5,081 nt of DNA, taken from NCBI GenBank assembly GCA_018814465.1, contig JAHIZR010000422.1:1-5081 (forward strand), in the 5' to 3' direction. This document shows, in pieces, positions 1-5,081 of this stretch. Made by a program: the position numbers and the translations under genes. Below the pieces are notes generated by a model that saw nothing but the letters and a program-made list of their open reading frames with translations, was not told the origin of the DNA and did not search any database. Origin of the DNA: a bacterium. Lineage in GTDB: Bacteria > Electryoneota > RPQS01. The first letter of the stretch is position 1. Every line of letters begins with the position of its first letter.

Positions 1-1
1 C

Positions 2-1462
2 ACATCCGCAACGCCCTTCATGGGTTTTAATCTCGGATCCACCAAGCTGCGTCAGGCTTGGACCGGAGAGTTGCGGAAATACATCTTCGAATCGCCCCTC
101 GTTCGCCTCATGAAAGATCACGGTTATCGCGACGTATACGAGGAAGGCCGTATCGCCGACGGACCTCTTTCTCCGCGCAGCATCTTCATCCTCCGCTACT
201 ACGATGAAGTCTCGGAATCCTTCGGCGGCGGCAAGCAATTGGAGGTGGAACACTTCGCCGAGCGTTTGGGCGAACTGATCGCGGAAGTCCGCGATAAGAC
301 ATGTGTTTCTGCTTCCGACAGAAAGAATTTCCGCGTCTATCTCATCGCCCATTCCATGGGCGGACTGATCTGCCGCTGCTTCCTGCAGAATCCCCGGATC
401 AGCAGCCCTGCCCTTAAACAATGTGTTGATAAGGTTTTCACCTACGCCACGCCGCATAACGGCATTGATCTTCGTCTCCTCGGGAACGTCATGTCTTGGG
501 CTACCGAGAATACCATCGACAACTTCAATCGCAAGCACATGGCGCGGTATCTCGCTCTAAAAAAGTCAGCCCGGACACCTAAAGTCCCGGATCGCGTCGA
601 CTATCTGGACGGCAAATTCCCCGCGGAACGTTTCTTCTGTTTGGTTGGTACAAACGCTAAAGACTATCCTGCGGGCTTCGGTCTTGCCAATGATCTCGTC
701 GGTCCTCTCAGCGATGGTCTGGTGCGCATCGACAATGCCGCCGTGCATGCTGCTCCGCGCGCGCATGTTCATCGCAGTCACAGCGGCCCCTACGGTATCG
801 TCAATTCTGAAGAAGGCTACAATAACCTTGTTCGCTTCCTGTTCGGAGATCTTCGTGTGGAAGGCAGATTACTCATCAAAAAAGTCTCTCTGCCCCCCGA
901 GATCCAGAAGCTTAAAGATAAAGGCAAGGCCATCCGCGCATCCTATCATTTTGAAAGCGTCGTCCGCGTTCGTGGGAAACGATGGGATCTGCACCGTCGG
1001 ACAACCGCCGACAATTCCGCGATCTTCCGCACCTATGCGGACCTTTTCGAAAGGGAGGAGGGGCCTCGTTCTCCGTTCCTCTTCACACTTTATCTGAGCA
1101 AGGATACCTGGGCGAAAACCAATCCCCGCCGCCGCGATCTTGCTTTCAGCCTTGAACTCGGAGTCATGGTTCCCGAATACGAAGTCGACGGCTTTCTCTT
1201 TTTGGATCACCATTTCGAGGGCGGTTACATCTATCGCGACACACTGATTGTGAAAGTTACCCCTCCCCAGAACTCCAAAGACAGGATAAGGCTTCAATAT
1301 CGCTTCGAATCGAGCTCTTCAGGCGATGAGTGGCAACTCGCCTCGCTGCAGAAGTCCGGCAGTTCATTAATGCTGACCATCCCCATCGTCACCCGGCATA
1401 CTCCCGGGATTGATGCTGTAATTCAAGCAAAAATAGACTCATGGAATGAGTCTCCTCGATAA
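2..1462 (+). CDS. Alpha/beta hydrolase (lipase/esterase-like), 5'-partial, with C-terminal beta-rich region
   Basis: The product is probably a serine ester or lipid hydrolase; the substrate cannot be told. Residues are numbered from the ATG at 20. The nucleophile elbow AHSMGG places the catalytic Ser at residue 112. A plausible acid is Asp232 in LSDGLV, and the plausible base is His254 in HRSHSG (His251 is an alternative). This order and spacing fit lipases of the PGAP1-like/triacylglycerol lipase type. The hydrolase fold ends near residue 278. About 200 further residues are rich in predicted beta strands and contain two similar stretches (284-313 and 409-431), both ending in Y-x-F-E-S; I do not recognise this region. 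The frame is open to the left edge (codons from base 2), and the ATG at 20 has no Shine-Dalgarno sequence. The usual first beta strand with the oxyanion HG motif is also missing, so the true start is probably upstream. No signal peptide is visible in the part present. The gene ends with TAA, and no terminator was seen after it. Hydrolase class is fairly sure; specific function is unknown. Confidence 0.85.
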   Translation, partial: TSATPFMGFNLGSTKLRQAWTGELRKYIFESPLVRLMKDHGYRDVYEEGRIADGPLSPRSIFILRYYDEVSESFGGGKQLEVEHFAERLGELIAEVRDKTCVSASDRKNFRVYLIAHSMGGLICRCFLQNPRISSPALKQCVDKVFTYATPHNGIDLRLLGNVMSWATENTIDNFNRKHMARYLALKKSARTPKVPDRVDYLDGKFPAERFFCLVGTNAKDYPAGFGLANDLVGPLSDGLVRIDNAAVHAAPRAHVHRSHSGPYGIVNSEEGYNNLVRFLFGDLRVEGRLLIKKVSLPPEIQKLKDKGKAIRASYHFESVVRVRGKRWDLHRRTTADNSAIFRTYADLFEREEGPRSPFLFTLYLSKDTWAKTNPRRRDLAFSLELGVMVPEYEVDGFLFLDHHFEGGYIYRDTLIVKVTPPQNSKDRIRLQYRFESSSSGDEWQLASLQKSGSSLMLTIPIVTRHTPGIDAVIQAKIDSWNESPR

Positions 1463-1482
1463 AAGACCTATAGACTTTGAAC

Positions 1483-1511
1483 TTGACATTAAGAGGCAAC
1501 ATTATTAAATT
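1483..1511 (+). promoter_or_regulatory. Sigma70-like promoter P1 for the PEP carboxykinase gene
   Basis: A perfect -35 hexamer TTGACA (1483-1488) is followed after 17 bases by TAAATT (1506-1511), a 4/6 match to TATAAT, in AT-rich sequence. Transcription would start near 1518 and give a leader of about 85 bases before the ATG at 1603. The perfect -35 and ideal spacing make this the best promoter in the gap. It is inferred from sequence only, and would make the carboxykinase gene independent of the upstream hydrolase gene. Confidence 0.55.
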
Positions 1512-1523
1512 TAAGAATGTACG

Positions 1524-1538
1524 AAAGTTCACAACTTT
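1524..1538 (+). promoter_or_regulatory. Perfect dyad AAAGTT-CAC-AACTTT, possible operator
   Basis: Two 6-base arms, AAAGTT (1524-1529) and AACTTT (1533-1538), are perfect inverted repeats separated by CAC. The site starts about 6 bases downstream of the predicted P1 start and lies upstream of the P2 hexamers, a suitable position for a repressor. The arm sequence AAGTTC at 1525-1530 is also complementary to GAACTT at 1479-1484, which overlaps the P1 -35. A chance dyad in AT-rich DNA cannot be excluded, and no regulator is encoded in the window. Confidence 0.3.
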
Positions 1539-1548
1539 GCTGTGCTTT

Positions 1549-1576
1549 TTGCTTCGCAATTGCATCTATCTACAAT
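1549..1576 (+). promoter_or_regulatory. Second promoter candidate P2 for the PEP carboxykinase gene
   Basis: TACAAT (1571-1576) matches the -10 consensus at 5 of 6 positions. The best -35 is the poor TTGCTT (1549-1554), 16 bases upstream. Transcription would start near 1583, giving a leader of only about 20 bases. The -35 region overlaps an interrupted palindrome TTGC-TTC-GCAA (1549-1559), which could bind a regulator. The weak -35 suggests that activation would be needed or that this is a chance match. Confidence 0.3.
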
Positions 1577-1589
1577 AAAGCGATTAATC

Positions 1590-1595
1590 AAAGGA
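1590..1595 (+). promoter_or_regulatory. Ribosome-binding site of the PEP carboxykinase gene
   Basis: AAAGGA, a partial match to AGGAGG, ends 7 bases before the ATG at 1603. This spacing supports that ATG over the in-frame Met codon at 1624, which lies too far downstream of it. Confidence 0.6.
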
Positions 1596-1602
1596 TCAAA
1601 AC

Positions 1603-3354
1603 ATGACCTCAAACAAACTGGTTATGGATTGGGTAGACAGCGTCGCCCAAATCACTCAACCTGATGAAATTTACTGGTGGAATGGCTCCGACGAAGAATA
1701 TGAACGCATGTGCGCTGAGATGGTCAAGCGAAAAGAGTTCATCCCCCTGAATAAAAAAAACTGGCCGGGATGCTACCTTTATCGTTCCGACCCTACTGAC
1801 GTTGCCCGCACGGAAAAAGTTACTTATATCTGTTCTGAGCGGCAGGAAGATGCCGGTCCGACCAATAACTGGCTGTCCCCGGCGGATGCTGAGAAACAGA
1901 TTCTCCCGTGGTACAGAGGTGCCATGAAGGGACGCACCATGTATGTTGTCCCCTATATCATGGGTCCTGTCGGTGGTGCTTCCAGCAAGGTCGGATTTGA
2001 AATAACCGATTCTCTGTATGTCGCACTCAATATGAGAATCATGACCCGCAGCGGTAGAGTCGCTCTTGATCAGCTCGGCGATTCCGACGATTTCGTCAAA
2101 GGCATGCACTCGCTCGGCGACCTCAAACCTGAACACCGCGCGGTCGCCCATTTCCCCGAACGCAAGGAAATCTGGTCCGTCGGCACCGGTTACGGCGGCA
2201 ATGCGCTGCTTGGCAAGAAGTGTCACGCTCTCCGTATCGCCTCCGCGCAGGCTCGTGACGAAGGCTGGCTGGCTGAACATATGTTGATTCTCGGTCTGGA
2301 AAGTCCTGAAGGCGATCTGCATTACATCGCCGCTGCTTTTCCGTCCGGATGCGGTAAAACCAATCTCGCCATGCTCATCCCGCCGGAATCAATGCCGGGG
2401 TGGAAAGCATGGACTGTGGGCGATGATATTGCCTGGATGAGATTCGGCGAAGATGGCCGCCTCTGGGCAATTAATCCCGAAGCCGGCTTCTTCGGCATTG
2501 CCCCCGGTACTGGTGAAGACACGAATCAGAATGCAATCCTTTCCGTTAAATCGAATTCCTTCTTTACGAATGTCGCTCTGACCGAGGACGGCGGCGTTTG
2601 GTGGGAGGGACTTACCAAAGAAGCTCCCGCAACCTTGACGGACTGGCTGGGTCGTCCCTGGAAGCGCGGTTCTTCTGAGAAAGCCGCCCATCCCAACTCC
2701 CGTTTTACGGCTCCCGCCAAAAACTGTCCTTCCATCTCTCCCCATTGGGAAGATCCTCAAGGTGTGCCGATTTCCGCGATTCTCTTCGGCGGTCGTCGCA
2801 GTCATCTGACACCGCTGGCCCTTGAAACTTTCTCTTGGAATCACGGTGTCCTCATGGGTGCTTCCGCTGGCAGTGAGACGACTGCCGCCGCTACCGATAA
2901 TAAGATGGGAACGCTCCGTCATGATCCCATGGCCATGCTGCCGTTCTGCGGCTATCATATGGGTGATTATTTCAAGCACTGGATTGAAATCGGCAAACGC
3001 TCAGACAACCTCCCCAAGATTTTCAGTGTCAACTGGTTCCGCCTTGATGAAAACGGCAAGTTTATCTGGCCGGGCTTTGGTGAGAACATGCGCGTCCTGA
3101 AGTGGATCGTCGAACGTTGTAAGGGCAGGGCGGGGGCTAAAACAACTCCCATCGGCTATATTCCCGCTGCCAAGGACCTTCACACCAGCGGCTTAAACAT
3201 GGACATCACCAAGCTCGAAGGCATCCTTGATGTGGACAAGAATCTTTGGCGTGAAGAAATCAAGGGAGCTGAAGAGTATTTTAAAACCTTCGAAGACAAA
3301 TTCCCGCAAGATCTGACTCAGGAGCTTAACGACCTGAAGAAGCGGCTGAGCTGA
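1603..3354 (+). CDS. pckG: Phosphoenolpyruvate carboxykinase, GTP-dependent
   Basis: This cytosolic Mn2+-dependent enzyme converts oxaloacetate and GTP to phosphoenolpyruvate, CO2 and GDP, the entry step of gluconeogenesis; in some bacteria it runs in reverse to fix CO2. The 583 residues are slightly fewer than the usual 600-620, but every major motif is present. Arg69 in the ARTE motif is the expected PEP/oxaloacetate contact. Tyr197 and Lys206 lie in GYGGNALLGKKC, and the metal ligands are Lys206, His226 (WLAEHML) and Asp275 (GDDIAW). The P-loop FPSGCGKTN (246-254) carries the reactive Cys250, Lys252 and Thr253. FGGRR ends at Arg399, the mobile omega-loop lid lies near 421-431 (SETTAAA), and Phe479, Phe487 and Phe492 form the guanine pocket. 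These match rat enzyme numbering with an offset of 38 over most of the length. The pocket phenylalanines and overall family identify the GTP type rather than the unrelated ATP type. One oddity is Gly249, where the family signature has Ala. The gene has its own promoters and a strong terminator, so it is probably monocistronic. Confidence 0.97.
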   Translation: MTSNKLVMDWVDSVAQITQPDEIYWWNGSDEEYERMCAEMVKRKEFIPLNKKNWPGCYLYRSDPTDVARTEKVTYICSERQEDAGPTNNWLSPADAEKQILPWYRGAMKGRTMYVVPYIMGPVGGASSKVGFEITDSLYVALNMRIMTRSGRVALDQLGDSDDFVKGMHSLGDLKPEHRAVAHFPERKEIWSVGTGYGGNALLGKKCHALRIASAQARDEGWLAEHMLILGLESPEGDLHYIAAAFPSGCGKTNLAMLIPPESMPGWKAWTVGDDIAWMRFGEDGRLWAINPEAGFFGIAPGTGEDTNQNAILSVKSNSFFTNVALTEDGGVWWEGLTKEAPATLTDWLGRPWKRGSSEKAAHPNSRFTAPAKNCPSISPHWEDPQGVPISAILFGGRRSHLTPLALETFSWNHGVLMGASAGSETTAAATDNKMGTLRHDPMAMLPFCGYHMGDYFKHWIEIGKRSDNLPKIFSVNWFRLDENGKFIWPGFGENMRVLKWIVERCKGRAGAKTTPIGYIPAAKDLHTSGLNMDITKLEGILDVDKNLWREEIKGAEEYFKTFEDKFPQDLTQELNDLKKRLS

Positions 3355-3378
3355 GCCCAATTCACTGCAACAAACAAT

Positions 3379-3413
3379 CAGGGCCGATACTAAATAAGTA
3401 TCGGCCCTGTTTT
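3379..3413 (+). terminator. Rho-independent terminator of the PEP carboxykinase gene, possibly bidirectional
   Basis: A perfect 12-base-pair stem (3379-3390 with 3398-3409, GC-rich at its base) encloses the 7-base loop TAAATAA; one further T-A pair could shorten the loop to 5. It is followed at once by TTTT (3410-3413) and more T-rich sequence, and begins 25 bases after the stop codon. On the opposite strand the stem is followed by ATTGTTTGTTG, a moderately T-rich tract, so it may also stop transcripts arriving from the convergent gene at 3704-4942. Confidence 0.93.
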
Positions 3414-3466
3414 ACTTCTGTCCTTTTGGAAACTTATCTCTTTCATTTACTAATAGACCGACTCTA

Positions 3467-3482
3467 TGAATCGAGGGATTCA
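3467..3482. repeat. Small perfect hairpin TGAATC-GAGG-GATTCA
   Basis: Six-base arms (3467-3472 and 3477-3482) surround a GAGG loop. The GGGATTCA part (3475-3482) is the reverse complement of TGAATCCC, which occurs in both tandem repeat units downstream (3568-3575 and 3616-3623), so it may belong to the same repeat cluster. No T tract follows, so it does not look like an intrinsic terminator. Confidence 0.4.
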
Positions 3483-3514
3483 AACGAGCCGGGCCAAGCA
3501 GTTTTTGACTACTA

Positions 3515-3538
3515 TGCAACACCCTCCCGGGTGTTGCA
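3515..3538. repeat. Intergenic hairpin with TCCC loop
   Basis: A perfect 10-base-pair inverted repeat (3515-3524 with 3529-3538; arm core GCAACACCC) encloses the tetraloop TCCC. No T run follows on either strand, so it is a poor intrinsic terminator. The loop and the adjoining GGGTG are shared with the hairpins inside the tandem repeats at 3566-3659, suggesting one family of palindromic elements. Confidence 0.75.
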
Positions 3539-3565
3539 GCATGCGGTTGTCGAGTGCAACCTCAC

Positions 3566-3659
3566 CCTGAATCCCATTCCCCGCCGAGGCACTCGTCCCC
3601 GGGTGCCCGAAAACCTGAATCCCATTCCCGCCGAGGCACTCGTCCCCGGGTGCCCGAAA
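3566..3659. repeat. Two tandem copies of a roughly 47-base hairpin repeat
   Basis: Copy 1 (3566-3612) and copy 2 (3614-3659) both run from CCTGAATCCCATT to GGGTGCCCGAAA and differ only by one C in a C run (four against three). Each contains a stem of GGCACTCG with CGGGTGCC, 8 pairs including one T-G wobble, around the loop TCCC (3588-3607 and 3635-3654). A fragment TTCCGCCGAG at 3662-3671 resembles the start of a third, decayed unit with only two Cs. The element sits between the 3' ends of two convergent genes, the usual place for dispersed palindromic repeats. Long open frames across it on both strands give low-complexity Pro/Arg-rich translations and are not credible genes. Confidence 0.9.
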
Positions 3660-3703
3660 TCTTCCGCCGAGCCTATCTATTATCATTCAGCATTAACTCT
3701 GAG

Positions 3704-4942
3704 TTATATCAACCGCTTGAGCTTGACGATGCACATAAACTCATCATCCTTGCGCGAAACCTTCAGCGACACTATCGAGTCCACATGACTGAATATCTCA
3801 CGCAACTCTAAGTAACCGAAATCTCGGGCTTTAATGTCGTTAATGCTTGTGATTGCATCGCCGACCTTAATACCCTGTTCATCCGCCGGTGAATTCCGAA
3901 CGACGCAACTGACTCTAAAAGAGCCGTCCTTTTGCTTCAACAGCCCCAAACCAGCGGTATTGAGTTCATAATGCCGGTTGAAGCCTAAGTTCGGCTTCAT
4001 ATGGATCCGCTTGCCGACGTAATCCAAGGCTGCATCGAAGCGCTGGATAATATCATGTCCTAACATCCCGTTCTGACCTAATACCACTGCGGTACCGAAC
4101 TCTTCTTCAGTTACATATCCCCCGACTACATCCTCGAATGAGAAAGGCCCCAATTGCAGTTGCCGGACGCGACCGCATTGAATTTTCATTTCCCCGCCCA
4201 TCGCTTCACCGCGAAATTCAATCGTTTGATCCGGCATGCTAATGCGGTCGCTCGAAAAAGGGAAGAGCAGGAGGGGGATCTCGGGAACTCCGGTATCATA
4301 TAGCAATGTAATAGGTAAGACGTCTCCTGATTCAAGCATGAGAGTTGCCTTCACTACGGGAATCCCGGAGGAGAATTCGATGGGGAATTCAACTGCGCCT
4401 GTATCCGGCTTATAGCTGGCAGGATCGAATAAGCTGATCGCTGATTTATCATAGTCGATCTCGACGACTGATCCCATCAACGTACCGCCGATGATGCCGT
4501 CGACCGCTAAGCCGCTGAAATTGTTTTCCCTGTCTTCCAGCACAAGCAGCTGCTGGTCGGCGAATGCTGCTCCGTGAAGCGATAAACGGACTCCGGTGGC
4601 GATGTTCGCGAGCTTGGTTCCCTCTTTGCCGCCGCCGCCTAAGTCCACTTTGCCGGTATAGGTCAGCTTGAGTGAGTCCGCAATATCTCGATTGAACAGA
4701 ATAACTCCCGGAAGTCCGAATCCCGTATCAAAGATCAGATCTACCTCCCGGCTGCCGTCGATTTCCACTTGCAGAACGATATGATCCGACATTCTCGTGA
4801 ACGGGATATCCAGGGCCGAGTGTCCGTTGTCGAACGCCGCTTCGGGAATTTCCACACTCAACTGCGCGACGGAGTTCGTAGTGATTATTAGCATTCCGGT
4901 CGCACAACAGAGGAACAATAGATTCAATAGAGATCTTTGCAT
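3704..4942 (-). CDS. Exported tandem-DTG aspartic protease-like protein with C-terminal PDZ domain
   Basis: This 412-residue protein is probably exported and is likely a retropepsin-type peptidase or peptide-binding protein; its substrate is unknown. Residues 1-26 form a signal peptide: Arg3, a hydrophobic core at about 5-20, and a likely signal peptidase I cut after SVA (26/27). The first lobe has the catalytic-type motif FDTGF with Asp72, followed by VDGIIGG (147-153), the hydrophobic-Gly segment expected in this fold. The second lobe has YDTGV with Asp216, followed by MLGHDIIQRFDAALDY (293-308), typical of the C-terminal part of bacterial retropepsin-like domains. Two lobes in one chain could make a pepsin-like active site without dimerising. 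Residues from about 330 to 412 form a PDZ domain with a GLGLL carboxylate-loop candidate and NSPADEQGIKVGDAITSIND. The ATG at 4942 is chosen because the signal peptide begins there; the Shine-Dalgarno site is weak (GGGCAGAGA), and an ATG at 4971 is out of frame. The gene converges on the carboxykinase gene and seems monocistronic. Confidence 0.9.
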   Translation of the reverse strand: MQRSLLNLLFLCCATGMLIITTNSVAQLSVEIPEAAFDNGHSALDIPFTRMSDHIVLQVEIDGSREVDLIFDTGFGLPGVILFNRDIADSLKLTYTGKVDLGGGGKEGTKLANIATGVRLSLHGAAFADQQLLVLEDRENNFSGLAVDGIIGGTLMGSVVEIDYDKSAISLFDPASYKPDTGAVEFPIEFSSGIPVVKATLMLESGDVLPITLLYDTGVPEIPLLLFPFSSDRISMPDQTIEFRGEAMGGEMKIQCGRVRQLQLGPFSFEDVVGGYVTEEEFGTAVVLGQNGMLGHDIIQRFDAALDYVGKRIHMKPNLGFNRHYELNTAGLGLLKQKDGSFRVSCVVRNSPADEQGIKVGDAITSINDIKARDFGYLELREIFSHVDSIVSLKVSRKDDEFMCIVKLKRLI

Positions 4943-4995
4943 TTTTCTCTGCCCAAATTAAGTTTCTGCATCACTTTAAAGCTTTAGATAGGTTG

Positions 4996-5024
4996 AATAT
5001 CTATCCGGTTGCATTTCTGGCCAA
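4996..5024 (-). promoter_or_regulatory. Weak promoter candidate for the aspartic protease-like gene
   Basis: On the minus strand TTGGCC (5024-5019, 4/6 to TTGACA) lies 17 bases before GATATT (5001-4996, 4/6 to TATAAT), about 54 bases upstream of the start codon. Imperfect hexamers make this a tentative call. A small inverted repeat GATAG/CTATC (4987-4991 and 5001-5005) overlaps the -10 and could be an operator or chance. Nothing else was recognised in 4943-5081. Confidence 0.22.
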
Positions 5025-5081
5025 CCAATCGTAGTTTATTGATGTCCTTTCGATTCGCAATTAACTATCTCGTGAGTCTTC

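Noticed and set aside
20..22. ATG at 20 as the true start of the hydrolase gene
   Set aside because: The frame is open to the left edge, no Shine-Dalgarno sequence precedes the ATG, and the N-terminal strand and oxyanion motif expected of the fold are absent.
566..1297. Minus-strand and alternate-frame open frames inside the hydrolase gene
   Set aside because: They overlap the conserved Ser-Asp-His hydrolase frame and the translations have no domain-like features.
1461..1482. Terminator after the hydrolase gene
   Set aside because: Only a 4-base complementary match (AAAG/CTTT) is visible, too weak to form a stable stem, and no T run follows.
1609..2979. Long minus-strand open frames opposite the PEP carboxykinase gene (1609-2322 and 2389-2979)
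   Set aside because: The opposite strand encodes a fully motif-conserved enzyme; the antisense translations show no recognisable domains and are shadow frames.
3471..3500. tRNA 3' part (ATTCAAAC followed by GGGCCA resembles a T loop and an acceptor end)
   Set aside because: The T stem does not pair and no D or anticodon arms can be drawn upstream.
3566..3659. CRISPR array
   Set aside because: The two copies abut with a single base between them, so there are no unique spacers, and no cas genes are present.
3426..3811. Two overlapping plus-strand open frames (3426-3788 and 3554-3811) as small genes
   Set aside because: They run through the hairpin repeats, have Pro/Arg-rich repeat translations, lack a ribosome-binding site and protein-family features, and overlap the 3' end of the minus-strand gene.
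4865..4942. Lipoprotein signal (Cys12-Cys13) in the protease-like protein
   Set aside because: The residues before the cysteines (LFLCC) do not fit a lipobox, which needs a small residue just before Cys; the SVA/Q signal peptidase I site fits better.

Overview
This 5,081-base window has moderate GC content by eye and looks like ordinary chromosomal sequence from a Gram-negative-type bacterium. The support is a secreted protein with a classical signal peptide, sigma70-like promoter hexamers, a weak Shine-Dalgarno site and a rho-independent terminator. The phylum cannot be read from the sequence alone. A GTP-dependent PEP carboxykinase beside an exported tandem-DTG/PDZ aspartic-protease-like protein suggests a lineage outside the well-studied Proteobacteria, but that is only an inference.

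Layout. Positions 2-1462 (+) hold the 3' part of an alpha/beta-hydrolase (lipase/esterase-like) gene whose 5' end lies outside the window. Positions 1463-1602 are a 140-base AT-rich intergenic region with two promoter candidates, a clean dyad between them, and the ribosome-binding site of the next gene. Positions 1603-3354 (+) hold a complete GTP-dependent phosphoenolpyruvate carboxykinase gene, followed by a very clear rho-independent terminator at 3379-3413.

Positions 3415-3703 (289 bases) contain no credible gene. They hold a short hairpin (3467-3482), a stronger hairpin (3515-3538), and two tandem copies of a roughly 47-base unit (3566-3659). Each copy carries a hairpin with the same TCCC loop as the one at 3515-3538, and a decayed fragment of a third copy follows. 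Positions 3704-4942 (-) hold a complete gene for an exported protein with two aspartic-protease-like DTG motifs and a C-terminal PDZ domain. It converges on the carboxykinase gene. Positions 4943-5081 are its upstream region, with only a weak promoter candidate.

How the genes relate. There is no sign of a shared pathway. The carboxykinase has its own promoters and terminator and looks monocistronic (gluconeogenesis/anaplerosis). The hydrolase and the protease-like protein are independent units. I found no convincing new multi-gene system. The least explained part is the hairpin repeat cluster between the two convergent genes.
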